38,435 bases of DNA from Paenibacillaceae bacterium ZCTH02-B3 (lineage in GTDB: Bacteria; Bacillota; Bacilli; Paenibacillales; Paenibacillaceae): the NCBI GenBank assembly GCA_002159065.1, contig LZRV01000030.1, positions 1 through 38,435 of the forward strand, read 5' to 3'. Positions within the stretch are counted from its first letter, which is position 1. The number at the start of each line of letters is the position of its first letter. The translations under genes were made by a program, and so were the position numbers. Under the pieces are notes generated by a model. It did not search any database, was not told the DNA's origin, and saw only the letters and a list, made by a program, of their open reading frames with translations. This document shows positions 26,195-34,192 of the stretch, piece by piece.

Positions 26195-26830
26195 CTAACC
26201 TGTGATTTTCAGGCACGGCCCGTGTCCGGTGGCGACAAACCGGGGGCGCAGCCGCAGCAGGTTTTTCTTGAGCTCCTTCCATTTCTCCTTGTCCGGCGCC
26301 TGCTCGATCCGATCCGCCACGTCCTGCCAATCGGCCTCGATCACGGCGCCGTGCGCCCTCCCGGAACGAAAGATCAGATCGCCGCAGAACAGGATGCCGC
26401 GCCTCGCCTCGTAACCGATCAGCCCGTCCCGCAGATGCACTTCGGACGGAAAGGCGAAGAACTCAAGCTCGAAACCGCCGGCAACCAGCCTTTCCCAGGG
26501 CCTCTTGACAAGAAATTCGTCCGTGATCCCAAAGCCGGCCAATTCCCGCGACGACACTTCCGAACAGACCGGCCGGGCTCCGGGAAAATGCTTCAAGATG
26601 AGCGGCAGTCCGCCGCACTCGTCGGATTCGAAATGCGAAAAGAAAACATACCGGACCGCCCGGCCGCCAAGGACGCGTTTCAGCTGCGGGATGAGTCCTT
26701 CCGCGTGCAGCGCGTTGCCCGTATGGACGAGCAGCGGTTCGTCCGCAAGCAGCAGATACTGGTGGCAGGTCAGATCGTACCGCGGATCGTACGCGCTGAA
26801 TTGATACAGATCGTCGAAAATGTTCAGCAA
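26195..26830 (-). CDS. ODP/flavodiiron-type metallo-beta-lactamase-fold protein
   Basis: About 211 residues forming a single metallo-beta-lactamase domain of the flavodiiron (ODP) branch. The diiron motif H-x-E-x-D-E is in FFSHFESDECGGL; the third histidine is in PSEVHLRDGL, the bridging Asp in ILFCGDLIF and the last His in VATGHGPC. No flavodoxin or rubredoxin domain follows, so it is a stand-alone ODP as in some oxygen- or NO-related sensors and oxidoreductases. It is not the ETHE1/persulfide-dioxygenase branch, which has HxHxDH. TTG 26830 is preferred because GGGAGGGG lies 6-9 nt upstream; a GTG at 26851 precedes that site. It is the last gene of a three-gene operon with TlpA- and Lgt-like proteins. 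Its role in thiol or oxygen response is inferred. Confidence 0.82.
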   Translation of the reverse strand: MLNIFDDLYQFSAYDPRYDLTCHQYLLLADEPLLVHTGNALHAEGLIPQLKRVLGGRAVRYVFFSHFESDECGGLPLILKHFPGARPVCSEVSSRELAGFGITDEFLVKRPWERLVAGGFELEFFAFPSEVHLRDGLIGYEARRGILFCGDLIFRSGRAHGAVIEADWQDVADRIEQAPDKEKWKELKKNLLRLRPRFVATGHGPCLKITG

Positions 26831-26857
26831 AGGATCGCCCCCTCCCGGCACCGCGTC

Positions 26858-27421
26858 CTATTGGATCCGGGAAACCGCTTCTTTCATTTTGTCATATTGC
26901 ATCGGTCCGTGGAAGATTTCCCGGATGACGCCGCCGGCGTCCAGCAGAAAAGTCGTGGGATAGGAGACGACCTTGTAGGCGTTCATGACGGCTCCTTCTT
27001 CGTCCAGAACGACGGGAAACGTCAGTTGCCGCTCGTTTGCGAACTCCCGCACACGGTCCGCGTTTTTCTCGGTGGGCGTCAGATTGACCCCCAGGATCAC
27101 CACATCCCGCGACCGGTAATCCTCATAAAATTTTTGCAGGTGGGGCATTTCCGCCCGGCACGGAGGACACCACGTCGCCCAGAAATTGACCAGCACCGTC
27201 TTCCCCCTGAAATCGGACAGACGGATCGTATTCCCCTGCAAGTCCTCCAGCGCAAAATCGGGGGCAAGCCGCCCTTTCCGGATGCCCGTTTCCAGGCCGG
27301 TAACCGCCGCTTCCGCCGCCGGTCCGGCATCCGGGGAAGCCCCGCGGAGATATTCATATGTCCCGTAAACGACAAGGCCGATCAAAACAAGAAGCGCGAT
27401 CAGGTTATGTTTCATCCGCAC
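26858..27421 (-). CDS. TlpA/ResA-type membrane-anchored thiol-disulfide oxidoreductase
   Basis: A 187-residue thioredoxin-fold protein facing the outside of the membrane. There is an uncleaved anchor at about residues 7-20 (LIALLVLIGLVVYG), a linker, then the AhpC/TSA-redoxin domain with the redox motif WCPPC (C85/C88), the central insertion typical of TlpA/ResA, and cis-Pro in SYPTTFLLD. These proteins reduce disulfides, for example in cytochrome c maturation, or donate electrons to exported thiols. GGGGAGG precedes GTG 27421, with ATG 27415 as an alternative. The start overlaps the stop of the Lgt-like gene by 17 bp. The operon begins behind an ATACC-N6-GGTAT operator shared with rhodanese-CoADR and thioredoxin-cstR. 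Confidence 0.9.
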   Translation of the reverse strand: MRMKHNLIALLVLIGLVVYGTYEYLRGASPDAGPAAEAAVTGLETGIRKGRLAPDFALEDLQGNTIRLSDFRGKTVLVNFWATWCPPCRAEMPHLQKFYEDYRSRDVVILGVNLTPTEKNADRVREFANERQLTFPVVLDEEGAVMNAYKVVSYPTTFLLDAGGVIREIFHGPMQYDKMKEAVSRIQ

Positions 27422-28094
27422 GGAATCCTCCCCGGTTCCTTTTCCCGTCCAGCCAGGCCCAGCCGGTCAGCGCCGCGGCGGCGAGCAGAAAGAGGAGCTG
27501 CTGTTTGCCGAATGCCAACAGCCACACCGGCCGGTCCGGAACGAGAAACCACAGCAAGGCGTGTCCCAGCGAAAACCAGACGGCGTGGACGACACCCGTG
27601 GTCGCACCGGTCTTCCTTGACGAAAACCAAAGCGACGCCAGCAAAACCGCCGTGAACCCGGCGCTGGCCGCGTGAAACAAGGCCGGTTCCTCTCCCGCCG
27701 AAACCAGCAGAATCTCGCGGGCCGACCAGCCCGCGAAAGCGAAGGCGGCGAAATGCCCGAATGCCGTTTTGTACGGCATGCGATGTTTGCGGACTTTGAG
27801 GGCCGAATATCCCGCGGCCGCAAGGGCTGCCAGCCATCTGCCGCGTTCTCCGCCGTCAAAATAGAGCAGCGAGACCGGCTGCCGCACGGCTTCAACCGGG
27901 TGGACGAGCAAATAGCTCGCTTTCCAGACGATCAGCCACAGCCAGAACGCGTTGGACGCGCAAGACAGGATCCACTCCCGCTCCGGGGCGCTTCGCAGCC
28001 GGAACCGCAACGCCAGCCAGCCGGCCGCGCCAAACAGGAGATACGAGACCAATGGTCCGTTCAGGACCAGGGAACCGATCCGAAGGCCGTCCAA
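27405..28094 (-). CDS. Polytopic membrane protein resembling Lgt without its catalytic residues
   Basis: A 229-residue protein with about six to seven transmembrane helices. LNGPLVSYLLFGAAGWLAL resembles the first helix of prolipoprotein diacylglyceryl transferase, and HPVEAVRQPVSLLYFDGGERG resembles the Lgt segment NPxE...W.GGxxxHGG. The conserved His of Lgt is replaced here and the RxGNFxNxE motif is missing, so transferase activity is doubtful. It is translationally overlapped with the TlpA-like gene, which suggests a redox or anchoring partner for it. TTG 28094 lies 7 nt after AAGGAGG. The Lgt relationship is my reading of partial motifs; a novel membrane partner of TlpA is equally possible. 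Confidence 0.7.
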   Translation of the reverse strand: MDGLRIGSLVLNGPLVSYLLFGAAGWLALRFRLRSAPEREWILSCASNAFWLWLIVWKASYLLVHPVEAVRQPVSLLYFDGGERGRWLAALAAAGYSALKVRKHRMPYKTAFGHFAAFAFAGWSAREILLVSAGEEPALFHAASAGFTAVLLASLWFSSRKTGATTGVVHAVWFSLGHALLWFLVPDRPVWLLAFGKQQLLFLLAAAALTGWAWLDGKRNRGGFRADET

Positions 28095-28179
28095 ATCGCC
28101 GCCTCCTTGCCGATGCCGTTCAAATCACGGGTTCGCAACTTGCCGATCCGCACTTCATGGATCAACATTTTTTATACAT

Positions 28180-28199
28180 ATACCAGTATGGGTATTATA
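28180..28199 (-). promoter_or_regulatory. CstR-type operator and -10 of the Lgt-like/TlpA/MBL operon
   Basis: ATACC-AGTATG-GGTAT at 28180-28195, with a minus-strand TATAAT at 28194-28199 overlapping its edge. The flanking text is almost the same as at 35803-35835 before thioredoxin (ATACATATACC ... GGTATTATAC), so the two promoters look duplicated. The -35 is poor (T-rich). Confidence 0.7.
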
Positions 28200-28544
28200 C
28201 CTGATTTGCTCCCACAAAAAAAGCTTCCGATTGTCCGGACATGGTGCCGTTGGCAGGCCGGCATCGGGCCTTCCCTCTCCTTTTCGGGTGACGAATTTGA
28301 ATTTTTCATCCTCTCCGGTTGGTTTTGTAAACACTTTCAACATCGTTTCCTATACGATATGGGAGGAATTGGGAGGATTTTTGCGTATCGGTCAGGTAAT
28401 CCCGCCTTAGTCCAAGTGAGTCAAGATGAGCCCAAATAAAGCAGACTGACGCCATGTGAGCTTCAACCGGATCTCATGTTACACTAACAACGTGGTTTTC
28501 ATGAAAACCTCCAATTTTTCAAAAAAAGGAGTTGGGAGAGCGTA
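28200..28544. other. Divergent intergenic region before ehuB
   Basis: No gene seen. It should hold the ehuB promoter; TACACT at 28480-28485 is a possible -10 with only a weak -35. A short plus-strand open stretch at 28361-28438 has no ribosome site worth trusting. It may also carry an osmotic-stress promoter element that I cannot identify. Confidence 0.35.
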
Positions 28545-29483
28545 ATGAAAAAATGGCTGTTGCCCGTGCTGAACGTTCTGCTGACGGTGGTCGTCATCGG
28601 ATGCGCCGCGGAGACGGGCAAATCCGGGAACGCGGACGCAAACAACGGCGGAATCACGGGAAGCCGGAACGCGAACGAGACGGGGATCGGCGGTGAATCC
28701 TCGACCCTGGATGCGGCACGGGAAGCCGGGGTCATCAAGGTCGGCTTTGCCAATGAGAAGCCTTATGCATATGAGGATCAGAACGAGAATCTGACCGGAT
28801 TTTCCGTTGAAATCGCGAGAAACGTTTTGCGGAAGCTGGGAATCGAAAAAATGGAAGGCGAATTGGTCGATTTCGGACAACTGATCACCGGGCTTAACGC
28901 CGGACGGTACGACATGATTACGGCCGGAATGTACATCACCCCGGAGCGCTGCGCGCAGGTAATCTTCGCGGAACCGGAATATCGCATGGGCGAGGCGCTG
29001 GCCGTGATCAAGGGGAATCCGAAGAATCTGCACAGCTACGAAGATGTGGCGGCGACCGGCGCGAAAATCGCCGTCATGGCGGGTGCGATCGAGATTGATT
29101 TGCTGATGGCCGCCGGCGTGAGCAAGGAACAGATTCTCGAAGTGAAGGACCAGCCGGCCGCCGTGAACGCCTTGCAGACCGGTCAGGTGGACGGGATTAC
29201 CATGACGGCGGCGTCGCTGATCTCGATGCTGGAATCCGCCCGTGACGATAATCTGGAGCGGGTCATGGATTTCGAGCAGCCGAAGGTGGACGGCGAAGAA
29301 CAATGGGGTTACGGAGCCGCCGTGTTCCGCAAAGACGACACCGCCTTCCGCGATGCGTTCAACGCAGAACTGAAAAAAGTGAAAGAGAGCAGCGAATGGC
29401 ACACGATTGCCGAGCCGTTCGGCTTCACGGAGAATGAACATCCCGGTGATGTCACGGCCGCAGCGCTTTGTGCCGCGCCCTGA
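28545..29483 (+). CDS. ehuB: Ectoine/hydroxyectoine-binding lipoprotein EhuB
   Basis: A 312-residue family 3 (polar amino acid type) solute-binding protein. A short signal peptide ends in a probable lipobox VVIGC (Cys near residue 20), followed by an Asn/Gly-rich linker and the SBP fold: AGVIKVGFANEKPYAYEDQN, LTGFSVEIARNVLRKLGI, GRYDMITAGMYITPERC, DQPAAVNALQTGQVDG. EhuB captures ectoine and hydroxyectoine with high affinity outside the cell. The name is supported by the immediately following ehuC-ehuD-ehuA and ectABCD genes. GGGAG lies 6 nt before ATG 28545. A 10-bp hairpin separates it from ehuC. Confidence 0.92.
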   Translation: MKKWLLPVLNVLLTVVVIGCAAETGKSGNADANNGGITGSRNANETGIGGESSTLDAAREAGVIKVGFANEKPYAYEDQNENLTGFSVEIARNVLRKLGIEKMEGELVDFGQLITGLNAGRYDMITAGMYITPERCAQVIFAEPEYRMGEALAVIKGNPKNLHSYEDVAATGAKIAVMAGAIEIDLLMAAGVSKEQILEVKDQPAAVNALQTGQVDGITMTAASLISMLESARDDNLERVMDFEQPKVDGEEQWGYGAAVFRKDDTAFRDAFNAELKKVKESSEWHTIAEPFGFTENEHPGDVTAAALCAAP

Positions 29484-29545
29484 TGGCGCACATGAGCTGA
29501 ATTCGGCCGAATCGCACGGCTTTGGCCGCCGATCCGCACGCGTGC

Positions 29546-29570
29546 CGGTTCCCCCCTCACGGGGGAACCG
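29546..29570 (+). promoter_or_regulatory. Hairpin between ehuB and ehuC
   Basis: A perfect 10-bp stem CGGTTCCCCC / GGGGGAACCG with a 5-nt loop and no T-tract, 30 bp before ehuC. It has the same position and form as the hairpin after the peptide-binding protein at 15149; it probably tunes the ratio of binding protein to permease. Confidence 0.65.
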
Positions 29571-29599
29571 CACCATTGCACACAGGGAGAGGGGGCGGG

Positions 29600-30256
29600 A
29601 TGATCGAGGTTTATTTCGAAAAGATCGTGCCGCTGATGCTAAGAGGCGTTCCGATGACGGTGCTGCTGATGCTCTATGGAACGCTGCTGGCGGCCGTGTT
29701 GTCTTTCGTCTTCGGCCTGGCAAGATTATCCCGGTTCGCCGCCGTTCGCGGCACCGCGAGCGTGCTGGTCGAACTGATCCGGGGCACCTCGTTGATCGTG
29801 CAATTGTTCTGGATCTATTACGCCCTGCCGCATCTCGGCGTCGAACTGCCGAAACTGCCCGCCGCGGTCATTGCGATCGGTGTCAATTACGGCGCATACG
29901 GCTCCGAGATTGTGCGCAGCGCGATTCTGGCCGTCCCCAGGGAACAAAGGGAAGCGGCGATCGCGCTGAATTTCAACAGTTACCAGCGCATGCGCCATAT
30001 CATCGTTCCGCAGGCCTTGCCACGCATGCTGCCTCCTTTCGGCAACCTTCAGGTCGAATTGCTCAAGGGCACCGCCTTGGCCTACTTTATCGGACTTGGG
30101 GAAGTCTTTTACCGAACGATGACGCAGCTGAACTATTATCTGTACTTACTGGTGCCGATCTTCACGGGGCTTCTCGTCATCTATTTTGCCCTGTCCCAGC
30201 TGGTGCTGCTCTTGTACCGCTGGGCGGAGAGGCGACTTGCGGCGGGGAGGATGTGA
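29600..30256 (+). CDS. ehuC: Ectoine ABC transporter permease EhuC
   Basis: A 218-residue HisM/GlnP-type permease. It has VPMTVLLMLYGTLLAAVLSF near the N-terminus, the RGTSLIVQLFWIYYALP segment of amino-acid permeases, and the EAA coupling loop EQREAAIALNFNSYQRMRHI. About five transmembrane helices. ATG 29600 follows a purine-rich GAGAGGGGGCGGG site; longer readings upstream run into the hairpin. It pairs with EhuD, whose start lies 3 bp after this stop. Confidence 0.9.
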   Translation: MIEVYFEKIVPLMLRGVPMTVLLMLYGTLLAAVLSFVFGLARLSRFAAVRGTASVLVELIRGTSLIVQLFWIYYALPHLGVELPKLPAAVIAIGVNYGAYGSEIVRSAILAVPREQREAAIALNFNSYQRMRHIIVPQALPRMLPPFGNLQVELLKGTALAYFIGLGEVFYRTMTQLNYYLYLLVPIFTGLLVIYFALSQLVLLLYRWAERRLAAGRM

Positions 30257-30259
30257 CGG

Positions 30260-30964
30260 ATGAACGAACTGATTCCCGCGCTGCTTCGCGGATTGTGGAT
30301 TACCGTCCAGGCGACGTTCGGCGCCTTCGCGCTGGCGTGCGCGCTCGGGCTGATCCTTGCCATTTTGCGCAGGGCGCGCATCAAGTGGGTCTCCGTGCCG
30401 ATGGTCTGGCTGATTGAATTCATCCGCACGACCCCGCTCGTGGTTCAGGCGGTCTTCATGTGGATGGCGCTCCCGCGGCTGATCGGAATGCCGTTGTCGG
30501 CGCTCACCGTCGGGATTCTGTCCCTCGGTCTGCATTACAGCGCATACCTGTCCGAAGTCTACCGTTCCGGCATTGAAGGCGTGCCCCGAGGACAATGGGA
30601 GGCGGCCGTTGCGCTGAATTTCAGTCCGGCACAGAAGTGGCTGCGCATCATCTTGCCGCAGGCCATTCCGCCGGTATTGCCGGTGATGGGCAATTACCTG
30701 ATTGTCATGTTCAAGGAAGTGCCCGTGCTCATGGCCATCACACTGGGCGAAATGTTGCTTGCGGCCAACAGTTACATTGCCTCGACGTTCGCGGACGGCA
30801 TTGTGCCTTACAGTCTTGTGGCGCTGTTCTTCCTCGCCGTCAGCTACCCTTCGTCGCTTCTTGTCCGCCTGATGGAACGCCGTTTGAACCGGCAGCGCGG
30901 GACGCAATATGGAAATCGGATTCGAAATCGTCGAAGTCGGATCCGTGGTGAACGAACCGTATGA
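30260..30964 (+). CDS. ehuD: Ectoine ABC transporter permease EhuD
   Basis: A 234-residue second permease of the same family: LLRGLWITVQATFGAFALAC, the EFIRTTPLVVQAVFMWMALP segment and the EAA loop GQWEAAVALNFSPAQKWLRII. The C-terminal tail (residues about 215-234) is unusually basic, rich in Arg and Asn. It forms the membrane channel with EhuC. Its end overlaps the ribosome site of ehuA. Confidence 0.9.
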   Translation: MNELIPALLRGLWITVQATFGAFALACALGLILAILRRARIKWVSVPMVWLIEFIRTTPLVVQAVFMWMALPRLIGMPLSALTVGILSLGLHYSAYLSEVYRSGIEGVPRGQWEAAVALNFSPAQKWLRIILPQAIPPVLPVMGNYLIVMFKEVPVLMAITLGEMLLAANSYIASTFADGIVPYSLVALFFLAVSYPSSLLVRLMERRLNRQRGTQYGNRIRNRRSRIRGERTV

Positions 30965-30977
30965 AGGAGGCGGCAAG

Positions 30978-31817
30978 TTGAGCATGCACATGCACGCGGT
31001 ACCGCTTGCGGAAACGGCGGCGGAGCGCGGTTCCGTGCGGCCGATGGTCCGTTTCCGCAATATACGCAAATCGTTCGGGGAACTGGAAGTGCTGAAGGGA
31101 GTCGATCTTGACATCCTGCCCGGCGAGAAAGTGGCGGTCATCGGACCGAGCGGCTCCGGCAAGACAACGCTGGGGAGACTGTTGATGACGCTGGAGGAGC
31201 CGACTTCGGGCACGATTGAAGTGGACGGCGAATACCTGTGGCATATGGAGAAGCGCGGGAAACTCGTACGCGCCGACGAGAAGCATCTTCATCGGATGCG
31301 CTCAAAGATCGGCATGGTATTCCAGCATTTCAACCTGTTCCCGCATATGACGATCCTGCGCAACGTCACCGAAGCGCCGATCCGCGTCCTCCGCATGCGG
31401 CGGAATGAGGCGGAACGATTGGCCCTCGAGATGCTGGACAAAGTCGGACTGGCCGACAAGCGGGACAATTACCCGTCGCAGTTGTCGGGCGGCGAGAAAC
31501 AGCGCGTGGCGATCGCCCGGGCATTGGTCATGAAACCGCAAGTCATGATTTTCGATGAAGTAACCTCCGCGCTCGATCCCGAGCTCGTCGGCGAAGTGCT
31601 CGCCGTCATCAAAGAGATCGCCGCGGACGGGAAGATGACGATGCTGCTCATCACCCATGAAATGGAGTTCGCGCGGGATGTGGCCGACCGGGTGATCTTC
31701 ATTGCGGATGGCCGCATCGTTGAACAGGGTCCGCCGAGCCGCATATTCACGCAGCCGGAAAGTGAAAGGCTGCAATCGTTCCTGGGCAGGTTCCGCGCTT
31801 ATCGGGCCGGGCGTTGA
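30978..31817 (+). CDS. ehuA: Ectoine ABC transporter ATP-binding protein EhuA
   Basis: A 279-residue polar-amino-acid-type ATPase: Walker A GPSGSGKTT, Q-loop MVFQHFNLFPHMT, signature LSGGEKQRVAIARAL, Walker B VMIFDEVTSALDPE and LLITHEMEFARDVADRV. TTG 30978 lies exactly 7 nt after AAGGAGG (30964-30970), which itself overlaps the ehuD stop; an ATG two codons later is the alternative. It drives import through EhuCD from EhuB. In several bacteria ehu genes are salt-induced together with ect genes or serve catabolism; here the biosynthetic genes follow directly. Confidence 0.92.
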   Translation: MSMHMHAVPLAETAAERGSVRPMVRFRNIRKSFGELEVLKGVDLDILPGEKVAVIGPSGSGKTTLGRLLMTLEEPTSGTIEVDGEYLWHMEKRGKLVRADEKHLHRMRSKIGMVFQHFNLFPHMTILRNVTEAPIRVLRMRRNEAERLALEMLDKVGLADKRDNYPSQLSGGEKQRVAIARALVMKPQVMIFDEVTSALDPELVGEVLAVIKEIAADGKMTMLLITHEMEFARDVADRVIFIADGRIVEQGPPSRIFTQPESERLQSFLGRFRAYRAGR

Positions 31818-31923
31818 CTTTCGGCGTCCCATATGAACGGACCGGCCGACATCCCTCCGGATGCCGGAGTGGCAGGCGTTGCGGCCAGATATCAAAGTAT
31901 TCCGATGCGAAAGGAGGTGAAAA

Positions 31924-32421
31924 ATGTCGCGCGAGAGCGATCAGCTGATCATCCGAAAAACGGAAGCGAGGGACGGGCCCCGCGCATGGCAATTGGTGAA
32001 GGACACCGGCGTGTTGGATCTGAACTCCGCCTATGCCTACATCGTGTTGTGCGATTACTTTTCCGATACGTGCGCGATCGCAGAGGAGGCGGGCAAGGCG
32101 GTCGGGTTCGTCTCGGCCTTCCGCGATCCCCGCGATCCGAGCGTGCTGTTTATCTGGCAGGTGGCGGTGGACGCCGCCCGGCGCGGGGAAGGCATCGCCT
32201 ATCGCATGATTCGGCATGTGCTGCGGCGCGCATCATGCCGCGGCGTGCGCACAATTGAATTGACCATAGCCCCGACAAATCGGGCTTCGCAAGGGTTGTT
32301 CCGCAAATTGGCGAGAGCGTTGGGGTGTGACGTGCAAGTCGGAAGAGGATACGAGGCCGCCATGTTCCCGGGAGACGCCCACGAAGACGAGGATTTCTAT
32401 CGCATCGGTCCGCTGCCTTGA
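31924..32421 (+). CDS. ectA: L-2,4-diaminobutyrate acetyltransferase EctA
   Basis: A 165-residue GNAT-fold enzyme that acetylates L-2,4-diaminobutyrate to N-gamma-acetyl-DABA with acetyl-CoA, the second step of ectoine synthesis. LVKDTGVLDLNSAYAYIVLC is the EctA signature near the N-terminus; FIWQVAVDAARRGEGIAYRM is the acetyl-CoA binding loop, and TIAPTNRASQGLFRKLA follows. AAAGGAGG lies 7 nt before ATG 31924. It begins about 106 bp after ehuA, so the biosynthetic genes may use read-through or a weak own promoter. Confidence 0.95.
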   Translation: MSRESDQLIIRKTEARDGPRAWQLVKDTGVLDLNSAYAYIVLCDYFSDTCAIAEEAGKAVGFVSAFRDPRDPSVLFIWQVAVDAARRGEGIAYRMIRHVLRRASCRGVRTIELTIAPTNRASQGLFRKLARALGCDVQVGRGYEAAMFPGDAHEDEDFYRIGPLP

Positions 32422-32475
32422 CATGACGGAGGTCTGCCGGAGTCCGTCCGAAATCATACGGAGGAGGAATCCGTT

Positions 32476-33753
32476 TTGATCAATGCCCAAGCCAAGGTGA
32501 AACCCAGTTTGCATGTCTTCGAAACGCTGGAGTCGGAGGTGCGCAGCTATTGCCGCAGGTTCGCCACGGTGTTCAGCAGGGCGAAGGATTACAAGCTGTG
32601 GGATACGGCGGGCAATGAGTACATCGATTTTTTTGCCGGTGCCGGTTCCTTGAATTACGGCCATAACAATGAAAAGATCAAGCGAAAACTTGTCGACTAT
32701 CTGCTGAATGACGGCATTACCCACAGTTTGGACATGGCGACGCAGGCCAAAGAGACGTTCCTGCGGGAGTTTCACCGGATCATCCTTGCCCCTCGCGGAC
32801 TGAATTACAAAATCATGTTTCCGGGGCCGACAGGAACGAATGCCGTAGAGAGCGCGCTGAAGATCGCGCGCAAAGTCACGGGACGCAAGACGATCATCAG
32901 CTTTACCAACGCCTTTCATGGAATGACGGCCGGCTCGCTGGCCGTTACCGGCAACAAATTCAAGCGGCAAGGCGCCGGCATGCCGCTCGATCATGCCGTA
33001 TTCATGCCGTATGACAATTATTTCGGCGAGGAAGTGGACACGGCGGAATATATGAAGAAGCTGATCGATGACAGCGGCAGCGGCGTCGAACTCCCCGCCG
33101 CGGTGATTCTGGAAACCGTCCAGGGGGAGGGCGGCCTGAATGTCGCCAGCTTCGCCTGGCTAAGGAAAATTGAACATATCTGCCGCGAGCGCGGCATTCT
33201 GCTCATTGTCGACGACGTGCAAATGGGGTGCGGTCGCACCGGAACGTTCTTCAGCTTCGAACCGGCAGGAATCTGTCCGGACATCGTATGCCTGTCGAAG
33301 TCGATCGGCGGCATGGGTCTGCCGTTCGCGCTGACGCTGCTCAAGCCGGAGCTGGACGTCTGGGAACCGGGCGAGCATAACGGCACGTTCCGCGGCAACA
33401 ATCTCGCGTTTGTCGCTGCGACCGCCGCGCTGGATTACTGGCGGGACGATTCGTTCAGCCGCGAAATCGCCGCCAAGAGTGAGATGATTCGCTCCGCGCT
33501 GCGGGAAATGGCGGAGAAGCATGCTGTGCTGAAAGGAACCGTTCGCGGCCGCGGACTCATCCAGGGGCTGCACTTCCCGGATGCGGGAGTGGCGGAAGCG
33601 GTGTGCGGGGAGGCGTTCAGGCGCAGGCTGATCATGGAAACGTCCGGCGCGGACAACGAGGTTGCGAAGATTATGCCGCCGCTTACGATCGACAGGGATG
33701 GATTGAAGCAAGGGCTTGCCATTCTGGATGAGAGCCTTGCGGTTGTAAGCTGA
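32476..33753 (+). CDS. ectB: L-2,4-diaminobutyrate transaminase EctB
   Basis: A 425-residue class III (PLP-dependent) aminotransferase, converting aspartate-semialdehyde and glutamate to DABA, the first ectoine-specific step. Landmarks: [76 protein letters not shown] and the PLP lysine in [14 protein letters not shown] 32476 is used, with GGAGGAGG about 8 nt upstream. It lies 54 bp after ectA. No dedicated aspartokinase (ask_ect) is present in the cluster, so the precursor must come from general aspartate metabolism. Confidence 0.95.
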   Translation: MINAQAKVKPSLHVFETLESEVRSYCRRFATVFSRAKDYKLWDTAGNEYIDFFAGAGSLNYGHNNEKIKRKLVDYLLNDGITHSLDMATQAKETFLREFHRIILAPRGLNYKIMFPGPTGTNAVESALKIARKVTGRKTIISFTNAFHGMTAGSLAVTGNKFKRQGAGMPLDHAVFMPYDNYFGEEVDTAEYMKKLIDDSGSGVELPAAVILETVQGEGGLNVASFAWLRKIEHICRERGILLIVDDVQMGCGRTGTFFSFEPAGICPDIVCLSKSIGGMGLPFALTLLKPELDVWEPGEHNGTFRGNNLAFVAATAALDYWRDDSFSREIAAKSEMIRSALREMAEKHAVLKGTVRGRGLIQGLHFPDAGVAEAVCGEAFRRRLIMETSGADNEVAKIMPPLTIDRDGLKQGLAILDESLAVVS

Positions 33754-33773
33754 TTTCATGCGCAAAAATGGAC

Positions 33774-33784
33774 GGGGGGGGGGG
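33774..33784 (+). repeat. Run of eleven G upstream of ectC
   Basis: An uninterrupted G11 tract ends 9 bp before the ectC start and occupies the place of its Shine-Dalgarno sequence. Such tracts slip during replication, so length variation would change ribosome-site spacing. It could equally be a base-calling inaccuracy. Confidence 0.8.
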
Positions 33785-33793
33785 ACAGAGCAT

Positions 33794-34192
33794 ATGATTG
33801 TCAAAAAATTGCAGGACATTATCGGAACCGCGGACGACGTGCGGACCGACACATGGGCAAGCCGCCGGTTGCTGCTGCGCAAGGATGGGATGGGCTTCTC
33901 GCTGCACGATACGATCATCTACGCGGGAACGGAAACCCGCATCTGGTACAAGCATCATCTGGAGGCGGTCTACTGCATTGAAGGGAAAGGCGAAATCGAA
34001 TTGGTGGACACCGGCGAAGTCATTCCGATCGAACCCGGCACGTTGTACGCTCTGGACGGGCACGAGAAACATCTTCTGCGGGCCGAACGGGACATGCGCA
34101 TGATCTGTGTCTTCAATCCGCCGGTGACGGGACGGGAAGTGCATGACGAAAGCGGCGTGTACCCGCTGCTGGAGGAGGTGGGCGGCCGATGA
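33794..34192 (+). CDS. ectC: L-ectoine synthase EctC
   Basis: A 132-residue cupin that cyclises N-gamma-acetyl-DABA to ectoine by water elimination. Family landmarks: MIVKKLQDIIGTADDVRTD, W-ASRRLLLRKDGMGFSLHD, RIWYKHHLEAVYCIEGKGE (metal-binding cupin strand), IEPGTLYALDGHEKHLLRA and ICVFNPPVTGREVHDESGVYP. ATG 33794 gives the canonical N-terminus; the upstream region is the G11 tract. The stop overlaps the ectD start by 4 bp. Confidence 0.95.
   Translation: MIVKKLQDIIGTADDVRTDTWASRRLLLRKDGMGFSLHDTIIYAGTETRIWYKHHLEAVYCIEGKGEIELVDTGEVIPIEPGTLYALDGHEKHLLRAERDMRMICVFNPPVTGREVHDESGVYPLLEEVGGR

Noticed and set aside
26099..27655. A 518-codon plus-strand frame opposite MBL/TlpA/Lgt-like genes
   Set aside because: Antisense shadow; it crosses three real genes.
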